Shown one piece after another: positions 55,296 to 63,401 of a stretch of DNA of 64,000 nucleotides; positions within the stretch are counted from its first letter, which is position 1, and each line of letters begins with the position of its first letter. Position numbers and translations under genes: made by a program. The notes below the pieces were generated by a model, which did not search any database, was not told the origin of the DNA, and worked only from the letters and a program-made list of their open reading frames with translations. The stretch lies in the NCBI RefSeq assembly GCF_000717915.1, contig NZ_JOCX01000014.1, positions 1 through 64,000 on the forward strand, given 5' to 3'. The DNA is from Streptomyces sp. NRRL S-244. Lineage in GTDB: Bacteria > Actinomycetota > Actinomycetes > Streptomycetales > Streptomycetaceae.

Positions 55296-56258
55296 GTGAT
55301 CCGATTCGAGCATGTGACCAAGCGCTACCCCGACGGGACCACGGCCGTCGAGGACCTGTCCTTCGAGGTGGCGGAGGGTGAGCTGGTCACGCTCGTGGGC
55401 CCGTCCGGCTGCGGCAAGACGACCACGATGAAGATGGTCAACCGGCTCATCGAGCCGACCTCCGGGCGGATCCTGCTCGGCGGCGAGGACATCGCGAGCG
55501 CCGATCCCGTGGAGCTGCGCCGGCACATCGGGTACGTCATCCAGCAGGTCGGGCTGTTCCCGCACAAGACGGTGCTGGAGAACACCGCGACCGTCCCGCA
55601 GCTGATCGGCACCCCCAAGGCCAAGGCCCGCGCCCGCGCGGCCGAGCTCCTCGAACTGGTGGGGCTGGACCCGGCCGTGTACGGGGGCCGCTACCCGGAG
55701 CAGCTGTCCGGCGGGCAGCGCCAGCGCGTCGGCGTCGCCCGGGCGCTGGCCGCCGATCCGCCGGTGCTGCTGATGGACGAGCCGTTCGGGGCGGTGGACC
55801 CGGTGGTCCGCGAACACCTCCAGAACGAGTTCCTGGCGCTCCAGCGGACGGTGCGCAAGACGATCCTGCTCGTCACGCACGACCTGGAGGAGGCGGTCCG
55901 GCTCGGCGACCGCATCGCCGTCTACGGCGCGGGCACCATCGAGCAGTTCGCCCGCCCGGCCGAGGTGCTGGGCGCGCCGGCCACCGAGTACGTGGCCTCC
56001 TTCGTCGGCGCGGACCGGGGCCTGAAGCGGCTCGCGGTCACCCCGGTGGAGCGGGCCGACCTGGCGGCGGCGGACGGGAAAGCCCCCACCGCCGAAGTGG
56101 CGCTGGGGGCGAGTCTGCGCGAGGCGCTCGCGCTGCTGCTGCAGGAGGACTCCGGCCGGATCGGGGTCACGGATCCGGACTCCGGCGCGCTGGTCGGCGT
56201 ACTGACCCCGGAGGGGGTCCACCGGGCGCTGCGCCGGGCCCAACTGCAAGAGGCCTAG
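55296..56258 (+). CDS. Osmoprotectant ABC transporter ATP-binding protein
   Basis: 320 residues, OpuA/OpuCA type. Walker A GPSGCGKTT (35-43), Q-loop VIQQVGLFPH, signature LSGGQRQRVGVARAL, Walker B VLLMDEPFGAVDP, switch His in LLVTHDLEEA; a C-terminal partial CBS domain (LGASLREALALLLQEDSGRIGVTD) typical of ionic-strength-regulated betaine importers. GGGGGAGG lies 8 bases before the GTG at 55296; the opening further upstream runs through the permease promoter and is rejected. Divergent from its permease genes. Confidence 0.92.
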   Translation: MIRFEHVTKRYPDGTTAVEDLSFEVAEGELVTLVGPSGCGKTTTMKMVNRLIEPTSGRILLGGEDIASADPVELRRHIGYVIQQVGLFPHKTVLENTATVPQLIGTPKAKARARAAELLELVGLDPAVYGGRYPEQLSGGQRQRVGVARALAADPPVLLMDEPFGAVDPVVREHLQNEFLALQRTVRKTILLVTHDLEEAVRLGDRIAVYGAGTIEQFARPAEVLGAPATEYVASFVGADRGLKRLAVTPVERADLAAADGKAPTAEVALGASLREALALLLQEDSGRIGVTDPDSGALVGVLTPEGVHRALRRAQLQEA

Positions 56259-56279
56259 AGGGGCCTGGGAGGCCCGGGA

Positions 56280-56301
56280 CCGGCCTCGAGTCCGAGGCCG
56301 G
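56280..56301. terminator. Convergent ABC ATPase / esterase terminator
   Basis: CCGGCCTCG (56280-56288) pairs perfectly with CGAGGCCGG (56293-56301), loop AGTC, just before the end of the convergent esterase gene. Confidence 0.75.
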
Positions 56302-56304
56302 GCC

Positions 56305-57414
56305 TCAGGCCTGGATGCGGTCGCTCATCCACACCAGCATCGGCGGGATCTCGCGGCGCCAGGTGTTGAAGTTGTGGCCGCCGCTGTCGAGGATGATCGA
56401 GGAGACCCGGTCCGGGCCCTTGACCAGCTTGATGAACTTCTTGGTGTCGTCGAGGTTGGGCTCGCCCGTCTCGCTGCTCGTGACCAGGAACGACGTCCCG
56501 GTCGGCTTCTTGTGCTCGATGCTGTGCAGGACGTCCGCGCGCTTCTTCAGCTTGTCGTCGCCCTGGAACAGGTTGCCCGTCGTCGCGTCGTTCGCCGCGT
56601 CGTAGTACGCGGACAGACCCGCGGCGGCGCCGAAGGTCTGCGGGTAGTGCGCGGCGATCTTCAGGGCGCAGTAGCCGCCCGTCGAGTTCCCGATGAAGCC
56701 CATGTTCTGCGGCTTCTTGCCGACCCGGAAGGTGTCCTGGATGGCCTGCGGCAGGTCCTCGGCGAAGAAGGTCTCGGTCTGCGGTCCGCCCGGTATGTCC
56801 ACGCACTCGGTGTCACGCGGCGGCGCGATGGTCGGGCGCAGCATCACCAGGATCATCGGCTTCATCTTGCCCGCCTTGGCCTGCTTGAAGGCCGTCATCG
56901 GGTAGTTCAGCCCTTTGATCAGGTTCTCGGCGGTGCCCGGGTAGCCCGTCAGCACGATGGAGGCCGGAAAGTTCTGCTCCTTGTGCTGCGGCTGGAAGTA
57001 CTCCGGCGGCAGCCACACGTACCCGGGGCTCGTTATTTTCGACTTCTGCCCGGTTATGGCAACCTTCAGGATCTGTCCGCCGACCTGGGGCTGGGCGCCG
57101 CCCGGCACGTCGAGCTTCTGCTTGTCGACGACCTTGATGTCCTTGCTGCTCATGGAGTGGTCCACGACCTTGCCGACAGATGTCTGCTGGCCGAACAGGT
57201 CCGCCCACGAGCCGTAGAAGGAGAAGGACTTGTTCGCCGCCAGGCCCACGGCCGAGAACAGCGCGAGCTGGGTCGCGAGCAGGAGCCCGATCCGGCCGAG
57301 CAGCGCACGCCAGGTGCGGCCCGAGAGCCGGGGCCAGAACCACACCGTGGCTGCGAACAGCAGCACACCGGCGATGATGGCCAGCGCCAGAACCGTATTA
57401 CTGGTGAGACCCAT
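56305..57414 (-). CDS. Membrane-anchored alpha/beta-hydrolase (esterase D-like)
   Basis: 369 residues. Two N-terminal hydrophobic helices (about 7-28 and 40-60) anchor an extracytoplasmic catalytic domain. Nucleophile Ser in GFIGNSTGGYCAL (near 242), catalytic His in SGGHNFNTWR (near 350). It resembles the esterase/antigen 85-type family near mprF genes. From memory it corresponds to SCO3396, reported as a SigE target with its neighbour. No Shine-Dalgarno is seen before the ATG at 57414; on the minus strand AAAAAC and AGTCGA, 17 bases apart, form an ECF-like promoter that would give a very short leader. Confidence 0.85.
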   Translation of the reverse strand: MGLTSNTVLALAIIAGVLLFAATVWFWPRLSGRTWRALLGRIGLLLATQLALFSAVGLAANKSFSFYGSWADLFGQQTSVGKVVDHSMSSKDIKVVDKQKLDVPGGAQPQVGGQILKVAITGQKSKITSPGYVWLPPEYFQPQHKEQNFPASIVLTGYPGTAENLIKGLNYPMTAFKQAKAGKMKPMILVMLRPTIAPPRDTECVDIPGGPQTETFFAEDLPQAIQDTFRVGKKPQNMGFIGNSTGGYCALKIAAHYPQTFGAAAGLSAYYDAANDATTGNLFQGDDKLKKRADVLHSIEHKKPTGTSFLVTSSETGEPNLDDTKKFIKLVKGPDRVSSIILDSGGHNFNTWRREIPPMLVWMSDRIQA

Positions 57415-57467
57415 GAGCAGTCAGTCGACTTTCTGATGGCAGGACTAGTTTTTCTCGGCGGAAGAGT

Positions 57468-57492
57468 GAACCCGCTCGACCCCGATGTCGTC
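57468..57492 (+). promoter_or_regulatory. ECF-type (SigE-like) promoter candidate for the MprF-like gene
   Basis: GAAC (57468-57471) and CGTC (57489-57492), separated by 17 bases, match the general Streptomyces SigE pattern of an AAC-type -35 and CGTC -10. The start codon is 75 bases downstream. A mirror element (AAAAAC, 17 bases, AGTC) faces the esterase gene. Confidence 0.5.
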
Positions 57493-57566
57493 CTAGTGGA
57501 CGCACCACACTCCGGAGGCTGTCGCGGCCTTCGGCCACATGATCTCTCGCGGAGCAACGGGAAGCG

Positions 57567-59426
57567 ATGTCTAGCAGGATAGATGGCGATAAGTCGGGAC
57601 AGGTTCCGAAGCAGGTCCGCCGAATCTTCCGCGGCCCACGACCGGAGTCGGTGCCCGGGCTGGTAGGTACGGCCGTCATGATCGTCGGCCTTCTGGACAT
57701 CGCGGCGGGAGTGTTCCCGCGGTTCCGGCACAGCCGGATCCACGCGGTCACCGAGGTGCTGCCCGGCTCGCTGGGCCCCTTCGCAGCCGCCCTCGCCATC
57801 AGCGCGGGCGTCCTGCTGCTCCTCCTCGCCCACGGCCTCAAGCGCCGCAAGCGCCGTGCCTGGCGGGCCGCCGTCGTCCTGCTCCCGGCCGGGGCCGCGG
57901 CGCAGTTCATGTACCGGCACTCCGTCATCAGCGTCGTCATCGCGGCGGTGCTCCTGGCGCTCATCGTGCGCCACCAGGGTGAATTCAAGGCCCTGCCGGA
58001 CCCGCGCAGCCGCTGGAAGGCGCTGGCCAACTTCGTGCTGATGAGCGCCGGCTCCATCGGCCTGGGTCTGGTCATCGTCAACTCCCACCCGGGCCGCGTC
58101 GTCGGCCATCCGGGTATTTACGAGCAGATCAGCCACGTCGTGTACGGGCTCTTCGGCTTCGAGGGACCCGTCGACTACGCCGGCCGCGTCTCCTGGACCG
58201 TGGGCTACTCGCTCGGCGCCCTCGGCATGCTGACCGCGCTCACCACCATCTACCTGGCCTTCCGCCCCGAGCACCCGGCCGCCCGGCTCACCGCCGACGA
58301 CGAGACCAAGCTGCGCGAGCTGCTCGCCAAGCACGGCGGCCGCGACTCCCTCGGCCACTTCGCGCTCCGCCGCGACAAGGCCGTCGTCTTCTCCCCCAGC
58401 GGCAAGGCCGCCGTCACCTACCGCGTCGTCTCCGGCGTGATGCTCGCCTCCGGCGACCCCATCGGCGACGTCGAGGCCTGGCCCGGCGCCATCGAGCGGT
58501 TCATGGAGGAGGCCAAGGCCCACTCCTGGACCCCGGCCGTCGTGGGCTGCAGCGAGACCGGCGGCGAGGTCTGGACCCGCGAGACCGGGCTGGACGCCCT
58601 GGAGCTCGGCGACGAGGCGATCGTCGACGTCAAAGACTTCTCCCTCGCCGGACGTCCCATGCGCAACGTCCGCCAGATGGTGAAGCGCATCGAGCGCAAC
58701 GGCTACACCACCAAGGTCCGCCGCGTCAGCGAGCTGACCGAGGAGGAGCTGGAGCGCGTACGGGGCGCCGCCGAGGCCTGGCGCGGCACCGACACCGAGC
58801 GCGGCTTCTCCATGGCACTGGGCCGGGTCGGCGAGGAGGGCGACGGCGACTGCTTCATCGCCACCGCCCACCGGGTCGAGGAGGACGACCCCAGCCCGTT
58901 CGGCGACCTCAAGGCCGTCCTGCACTTCGTCCCGTGGGGCAAGGACGGCATGTCGCTGGAGCTGATGCGCCGCGACCGCGCCGCCGACCCCGGCATGAAC
59001 GAGCTGCTGATCGTGGCCTCCCTGGTGGAGGCCCCGTCCCTGGGCATCGAGAAGGTCTCGCTGAACTTCGCGATGTTCCGCGCGGCCCTCGCCCGCGGCG
59101 AGAAGATCGGCGCCGGGCCGGTGCTGCGGATGTGGCGCGGCCTGCTGGTCTTCCTGTCGCGCTGGTTCCAGATCGAGTCGCTGTACAAGTTCAACGAGAA
59201 GTTCCGCCCCCGCTGGGAGCCGCGCTTCATGGTCTACCGCACCAGCAGCGACCTGCCCCGCATCGGCTTCGCCGTGATGCAGGCCGAGGGCTTCGTGACG
59301 GTGGCCCTGCCCCGGCTGTTCGCCAGCCGGCGCCGCCCCAAGCCGGTCCGCACCTGCGCCCACACGCACCACACCGCCCAGGTCCCGGCCCAGGCCAAGC
59401 CGGAGCGCGAAGTCCAGGTCGCCTGA
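57567..59426 (+). CDS. MprF-like lysyl-phosphatidylglycerol synthase
   Basis: 619 residues. Six or so transmembrane helices in residues 30-235, then a large cytoplasmic DUF2156/MprF catalytic domain (about 250-570; VVSGVMLASGDPIGDVEAWPGAIERFMEEA, SLAGRPMRNVRQMVKRIERNGY, GMNELLIVASLVEAPSLGIEKVSLNFAMF). It would transfer lysine from Lys-tRNA to phosphatidylglycerol, lowering net negative charge and giving resistance to cationic peptides. No fused lysyl-tRNA synthetase domain follows, unlike mycobacterial LysX. GGAGCAACGGGAAG precedes the ATG at 57567. Basic/His-rich tail. Confidence 0.9.
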   Translation: MSSRIDGDKSGQVPKQVRRIFRGPRPESVPGLVGTAVMIVGLLDIAAGVFPRFRHSRIHAVTEVLPGSLGPFAAALAISAGVLLLLLAHGLKRRKRRAWRAAVVLLPAGAAAQFMYRHSVISVVIAAVLLALIVRHQGEFKALPDPRSRWKALANFVLMSAGSIGLGLVIVNSHPGRVVGHPGIYEQISHVVYGLFGFEGPVDYAGRVSWTVGYSLGALGMLTALTTIYLAFRPEHPAARLTADDETKLRELLAKHGGRDSLGHFALRRDKAVVFSPSGKAAVTYRVVSGVMLASGDPIGDVEAWPGAIERFMEEAKAHSWTPAVVGCSETGGEVWTRETGLDALELGDEAIVDVKDFSLAGRPMRNVRQMVKRIERNGYTTKVRRVSELTEEELERVRGAAEAWRGTDTERGFSMALGRVGEEGDGDCFIATAHRVEEDDPSPFGDLKAVLHFVPWGKDGMSLELMRRDRAADPGMNELLIVASLVEAPSLGIEKVSLNFAMFRAALARGEKIGAGPVLRMWRGLLVFLSRWFQIESLYKFNEKFRPRWEPRFMVYRTSSDLPRIGFAVMQAEGFVTVALPRLFASRRRPKPVRTCAHTHHTAQVPAQAKPEREVQVA

Positions 59427-59472
59427 GCCGAGGTCGCCTGACCCCAGGCCCCCGGCCTCAGGCCCCGGCCCC

Positions 59473-59512
59473 GGAGCCCGGCCCCGCCGCACGAGCGGCG
59501 CGGCCGGGCTCC
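59473..59512 (+). terminator. Terminator after the MprF-like gene
   Basis: Arms 59473-59490 and 59495-59512 pair over 17 bp with one C-C mismatch, loop ACGA, followed by GCCGTTTC. Confidence 0.8.
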
Positions 59513-59621
59513 GCCGTTTCCCGCGGCCGCGCACCGCCCGCCCGGGCCTCATGCCGGACCGGGGAGCGGGCCCCGCTCCCCGCATACGGCCCGGCCGGGA
59601 CAGCGGCCCTACCCTGGAGCC

Positions 59622-60494
59622 ATGAACATCAAGCGCGGGGCCACCGGCAGGGGCCGGGTCGCAGGCCTGCCGGATTGGGACCGCTGCGGGGTCATGGGCG
59701 TCGTCAACGTCACCCCCGACTCCTTCTCCGACGGCGGGCGCTGGTTCGACACCACCGCCGCCGTCAAGCGCGGCCTCGACCTCGTCGCCCAGGGCGCCGA
59801 CCTCGTCGACGTCGGCGGCGAGTCCACCCGCCCCGGCGCCTCCCGCGTCGACGAGGAGGAGGAGCTGCGCCGCGTCGTCCCCGTGGTGCGCGGCCTGGCC
59901 TCCGAGGGGGTCACCGTCTCCGTCGACACCATGCGCGCCTCCGTCGCGGCCCAGGCCGTCGCCGCCGGCGCGACGCTGGTCAACGACGTCAGCGGCGGCC
60001 TCGCCGACCCCGGCATGATCCCGGCCGTCGCCGCCGCCGAGGTGCCGTTCGTGGTGATGCACTGGCGCGGCTTCAGCGACGGCATGAACCGCCTCGCCGT
60101 CTACGAGGACGTCGTCGCCGAGGTCACCGCCGAGCTCCGGGTCCGCATCGACGCCGTCGTGGCCGGCGGGATCGCCCCCGAGCGGCTCCTGGTCGACCCC
60201 GGCCTCGGCTTCGCGAAGATGGCCGAGCACGACCTGGCCCTGGTCGCCCACCTCCCCGAGCTGCGCGCCCTCGGCTTCCCGCTGCTGGTCGCCGCGTCGC
60301 GCAAACGATTCCTCGGCCGGATCCTGGCCGGCGCCGCCGACGCCGCCCCGCCGCCCGCCCGTGAGCGCGACGCCGCCACCGCCGCCGTCTCCGCCATCGC
60401 CGCCCACCAGGGCGCCTGGGCCGTACGGGTCCACGAGGTACGGGCCACCGCCGACGCGGTTCGGGTGGCCCGTGCCGTGGAAGGAGCGCTGTGA
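59622..60494 (+). CDS. folP: Dihydropteroate synthase
   Basis: Condenses 6-hydroxymethyl-dihydropterin pyrophosphate with p-aminobenzoate; the sulfonamide target. 290 residues of TIM barrel: MGVVNVTPDSFSDGG (25-39), DVGGESTRPGA, VSVDTMRA, NDVSGG, and DPGLGFAK with the later ASRKRF. TACCCT lies 6 bases before the ATG at 59622 (leaderless). First gene of folP-NTF2-folB-folK, with a 22-base gap to the next gene. Confidence 0.96.
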   Translation: MNIKRGATGRGRVAGLPDWDRCGVMGVVNVTPDSFSDGGRWFDTTAAVKRGLDLVAQGADLVDVGGESTRPGASRVDEEEELRRVVPVVRGLASEGVTVSVDTMRASVAAQAVAAGATLVNDVSGGLADPGMIPAVAAAEVPFVVMHWRGFSDGMNRLAVYEDVVAEVTAELRVRIDAVVAGGIAPERLLVDPGLGFAKMAEHDLALVAHLPELRALGFPLLVAASRKRFLGRILAGAADAAPPPARERDAATAAVSAIAAHQGAWAVRVHEVRATADAVRVARAVEGAL

Positions 60495-60516
60495 CCATCG
60501 AACGAGAAGGAGCACG

Positions 60517-60960
60517 GTGAGCCGTACCGACATCGAAGCCGTCGACGAGGTCAACACGGCCTTCTACGAGGCCATGGAGCGGGGGGACTTCGACGCACTG
60601 TCGGCACTCTGGCTCGAGGACGAGATCTCCTGCGTGCACCCGGGCTGGCCGGTGCTCTCCGGCCGCGGCGAGGTGCTGCGCTCGTACGCGCTGATCATGT
60701 CCCACACCGACTACATCCAGTTCTTCCTCACCGACACGAAAGTCGCCGTCATAGGTGACACCGCGCTGGTGACGTGCACGGAGAACATCCTCAGCGGCGG
60801 GCCCGCCGAGGACGGCGGAGAGCTCGGCCCGCTCGTCGGCCAGCTGGTCGTCGCCACGAATGTGTTCCGACGCACATCGGACGGCTGGCGGCTCTGGTCC
60901 CACCACGGTTCTCCCGTGCTGACGGACTCCGACGAGGACGGGGAAGAGGGCCCCGCCTGA
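60517..60960 (+). CDS. NTF2/SnoaL-like protein in the folate operon
   Basis: 147 residues of the cone-shaped NTF2 fold: VNTAFYEAMERGDFDALSALWLEDEISCVHPGWPVLSGRGEVLRSYALI then VAVIGDTALVTCTENI and GWRLWSHHGSPVL. Streptomyces commonly carry such a gene between folP and folB; it has no proven folate role. AAGGAG lies 6 bases before the GTG at 60517. Confidence 0.88.
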   Translation: MSRTDIEAVDEVNTAFYEAMERGDFDALSALWLEDEISCVHPGWPVLSGRGEVLRSYALIMSHTDYIQFFLTDTKVAVIGDTALVTCTENILSGGPAEDGGELGPLVGQLVVATNVFRRTSDGWRLWSHHGSPVLTDSDEDGEEGPA

Positions 60961-61090
60961 CCCCTCCGGCGGGGCCCGAGGTCTTTCGCAGGTAAATTCG
61001 AAGACGGACGACGCCGACCGCACTCGGCGCAGGCCCATGGATCCGGGGAGTCCCGGACCGGAAGCACCTACGAAAGCAGGAGTGATTCGC

Positions 61091-61450
61091 GTGGATCGTG
61101 TCGCGCTGCGCGGCCTCAAGGCTCGCGGGCACCACGGCGTCTTCCCCCGGGAACGCGAGGAAGGCCAGACCTTCATCGTCGACCTCGTGCTGCACATCGA
61201 CACCCGCCCCGCGGCGGCCGACGACGACCTGGCGAAGACCGTGCACTACGGGGTCGTCGCCGAAGAGGTCGTCGATGTGGTCCAGGGAGAGCCCGTCGAC
61301 CTGATCGAGACCCTCGCCGAGCGGATCGCCCAGCAGTGCCTCAAGCACGAAGCGGTGGCACAGGTGGAGGTCGTCGTCCACAAACCGGACGCCCCCATCA
61401 CCGTCCCCTTCGACGACGTGACCATCACGATCACCCGGAGCCGCGTGTGA
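61091..61450 (+). CDS. folB: Dihydroneopterin aldolase
   Basis: Cleaves dihydroneopterin to 6-hydroxymethyl-dihydropterin and glycolaldehyde. 119 residues, the normal length: LRGLKARGHHGVFPREREEGQTFIVDLVL at 6-34 and the late KPDAPI. AGGAG lies about 9 bases before the GTG at 61091, chosen over earlier in-frame starts. It overlaps folK by four bases (GTGA). Confidence 0.95.
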   Translation: MDRVALRGLKARGHHGVFPREREEGQTFIVDLVLHIDTRPAAADDDLAKTVHYGVVAEEVVDVVQGEPVDLIETLAERIAQQCLKHEAVAQVEVVVHKPDAPITVPFDDVTITITRSRV

Positions 61451-62055
61451 ACAACGGACTGAACGCCCCGAGCGACCCCACCGTCCAGCCGGTGCCCGCA
61501 TCCGTCGTCGAGACGGTGGACGCGGCCGACATCACCCTGTCCAACCCCAAGTGGGCCGTCATCGCGCTCGGCTCGAACCTCGGCAACCGCCTGGAGACCC
61601 TCCAGGGCGCCATCGACGCCCTGGAGGACACCCCCGGCCTGCGGGTCAAGGCCGTCTCCCCCGTCTACGAGACCGAGCCGTGGGGCGTCGAGCCCGGCTC
61701 GCAGCCCTCGTACCTCAACGCGGTCGTCGCGCTGAAGACGACCCTGCCGCCGTCCTCCCTGCTGGAGCGCGGCCACGCGATCGAGGAGGCCTTCGACCGC
61801 GTCCGCGAGGAGCGCTGGGGCCCCCGCACGATCGACGTCGACATCGTCTCGTACGCCGACGTGGTCTCGGACGACCCGGTGCTCACCCTGCCGCACCCGC
61901 GGGCCCACCAGCGGGCCTTCGTCCTGGCCCCGTGGAACGACATCGACCCCGAGGCGCAGATCCCGGGACACGGCCCGGTCGCCTCGCTGCTGGCCGAAAT
62001 CGGTCTGACGGGCGTCACGCCGCGACCGGACCTGGAACTCCGCCTGCCCGAGTAG
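61447..62055 (+). CDS. folK: 6-hydroxymethyl-dihydropterin pyrophosphokinase
   Basis: Activates the pterin before FolP. 202 residues: an N-terminal extension of about 35 residues, then the HPPK fold with LGSNLGNRLETLQGAID (39-55), the flexible loop VYETEPWGV, and RWGPRTIDVDIV. It overlaps folB. A -10-like TAACCT right after the stop hints at an internal promoter for the next gene. Confidence 0.95.
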   Translation: MNNGLNAPSDPTVQPVPASVVETVDAADITLSNPKWAVIALGSNLGNRLETLQGAIDALEDTPGLRVKAVSPVYETEPWGVEPGSQPSYLNAVVALKTTLPPSSLLERGHAIEEAFDRVREERWGPRTIDVDIVSYADVVSDDPVLTLPHPRAHQRAFVLAPWNDIDPEAQIPGHGPVASLLAEIGLTGVTPRPDLELRLPE

Positions 62056-62122
62056 TCGTTAACCTGTGGCGGAGGCCGAGGACGCCGACGAGTCTGCGGC
62101 GCGGAAAGCGGGGAACGGGCAC

Positions 62123-62611
62123 GTGAAGCAACTGAGGCCGGCGGTCCTGGCAGGGATCTTCGCCGTCGCCGGGGTGCTGTCCTGGGCGGGCGCCCGGCTG
62201 TGGAACGCGTACGGGACCCTGCCGGGCGTCCCACTGGCCGCGCCCATCGTGCTGGCCGCCATCGCGGTCGTCCTGCTGGCCACGGCCCTCTCGCTCCGCG
62301 CCCGCCTGAAGGCGCAGCGCGAGCGCCGGCCGGGCGCCAAGGGCGTGGAGCCGCTGATGGCGGCCCGCGCGGTCGTCTTCGGACAGGCCAGCGCCCTCGT
62401 CGCGGCCCTCGTGGCGGGCATGTACGGCGGCGTGGGCGTCTTCCTGCTGATGGACTCCCTCGACGTCCCCGCCCGCCGCGACCAGACCTGGTACGCCGGC
62501 TTCGCGGTCCTGGCGGGCGCGGCCGTCATCGCCGCCGCCCTCTTCCTGGAGCACGTCCTCAAACTCCCGGAAGAAGACGACACCACCCCCCACGCCCCCT
62601 CCCGCGCCTGA
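62123..62611 (+). CDS. DUF3180 membrane protein
   Basis: 162 residues from the GTG at 62123 (VKQLRPAVLAG). Four transmembrane helices at about 6-24, 35-56, 80-102 and 118-142; a DUF3180-type actinobacterial protein always found behind folK. GGGGAACGGG lies just upstream. The in-frame GTG at 62066 is directly abutted by TAACCT, so transcription from that element would begin after it, favouring the later start. Function unknown. Confidence 0.8.
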   Translation: MKQLRPAVLAGIFAVAGVLSWAGARLWNAYGTLPGVPLAAPIVLAAIAVVLLATALSLRARLKAQRERRPGAKGVEPLMAARAVVFGQASALVAALVAGMYGGVGVFLLMDSLDVPARRDQTWYAGFAVLAGAAVIAAALFLEHVLKLPEEDDTTPHAPSRA

Positions 62612-62654
62612 ACAGCCCGGCGGGGGCCTGGGCGGGCCCGGTCGTGCCCGGTCC

Positions 62655-62678
62655 GGGCCGTCCTGGGCTGGACGGCCC
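62655..62678. terminator. Convergent folate-operon / folE terminator
   Basis: GGGCCGTCC (62655-62663) pairs perfectly with GGACGGCCC (62670-62678), loop TGGGCT, two bases before the folE stop codon. Confidence 0.75.
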
Positions 62679-62680
62679 GA

Positions 62681-63289
62681 TCAGCGCGCCATGATCAGGC
62701 TCATGGCCTCGTTACGGGTCGCGGGGTCGCGGAGCTGGCCGCGGACCGCCGAGGTGATCGTCTTCGCTCCGGGCTTGCGGACCCCGCGCATGGTCATGCA
62801 CATGTGCTCGCACTCGATGACCACGATGACCCCGCGCGGCTCCAGGATCTCCATCAGGGAGTCCGCTATCTGCGTGGTCAGCCGCTCCTGCACCTGCGGG
62901 CGGCGGGCGAACACGTCCACGAGGCGGGCCAGCTTCGACAGCCCGGTGATCTTGCCGTCGATGGACGGGATGTAGCCGACGTGCGCCACGCCGTGGAACG
63001 GCACCAGATGGTGCTCACAGTTCGACATGACCTCGATGTCCTTGACCAGGACCATCTCGTCGTGGCCCAGGTCGAAGGTGGTCGTCAGGACCTCTTCGGG
63101 CTTCTGGTAGAGGCCGGCGAATATCTCCTTGTACGCACGGGCCACGCGGGCCGGGGTCTCCAGGAGGCCTTCGCGGTCCGGGTCCTCGCCGACCGCGATC
63201 AGGAGTTCGCGGACCGCCGCCTGGGCGCGCTTCTCGTCGAACTCGCCGATCGTGCCCTCGTCACCGGTCAGGGTCACTGGGTCGGTCAT
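62681..63289 (-). CDS. folE: GTP cyclohydrolase I
   Basis: First step of folate synthesis: GTP to dihydroneopterin triphosphate. 202 residues. Zinc ligands in [12 protein letters not shown] (near 90-100) and [12 protein letters not shown] (near 160), [22 protein letters not shown] in between. The ATG at 63289 has GAGGAAGAG directly upstream. It lies after ftsH on the same strand, separated by a strong terminator. Confidence 0.96.
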   Translation of the reverse strand: MTDPVTLTGDEGTIGEFDEKRAQAAVRELLIAVGEDPDREGLLETPARVARAYKEIFAGLYQKPEEVLTTTFDLGHDEMVLVKDIEVMSNCEHHLVPFHGVAHVGYIPSIDGKITGLSKLARLVDVFARRPQVQERLTTQIADSLMEILEPRGVIVVIECEHMCMTMRGVRKPGAKTITSAVRGQLRDPATRNEAMSLIMAR

Positions 63290-63336
63290 CTCTTCCTCGT
63301 TCCTCTGTGCACTGGCGCCTCACGGGCACACAAAAG

Positions 63337-63374
63337 TGCCGCGCCCCCCAGGCTAGAACCTGGGGGGCGCGGCA
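63337..63374 (-). terminator. ftsH terminator
   Basis: A perfect 16-bp stem (63337-63352 with 63359-63374, loop CTAGAA) lies 27 bases after the ftsH stop. On the minus strand CTTTTGTG follows, a typical intrinsic terminator. Confidence 0.92.
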
Positions 63375-63401
63375 TCCATTCCGGGACGGTCCGGCCGAGG
63401 G

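Noticed and set aside
57150..60557. 1135-codon minus-strand opening antisense to the MprF-like gene and folP
   Set aside because: Antisense shadow of two well-supported genes; Gly/Asp/Val-rich low-complexity translation.
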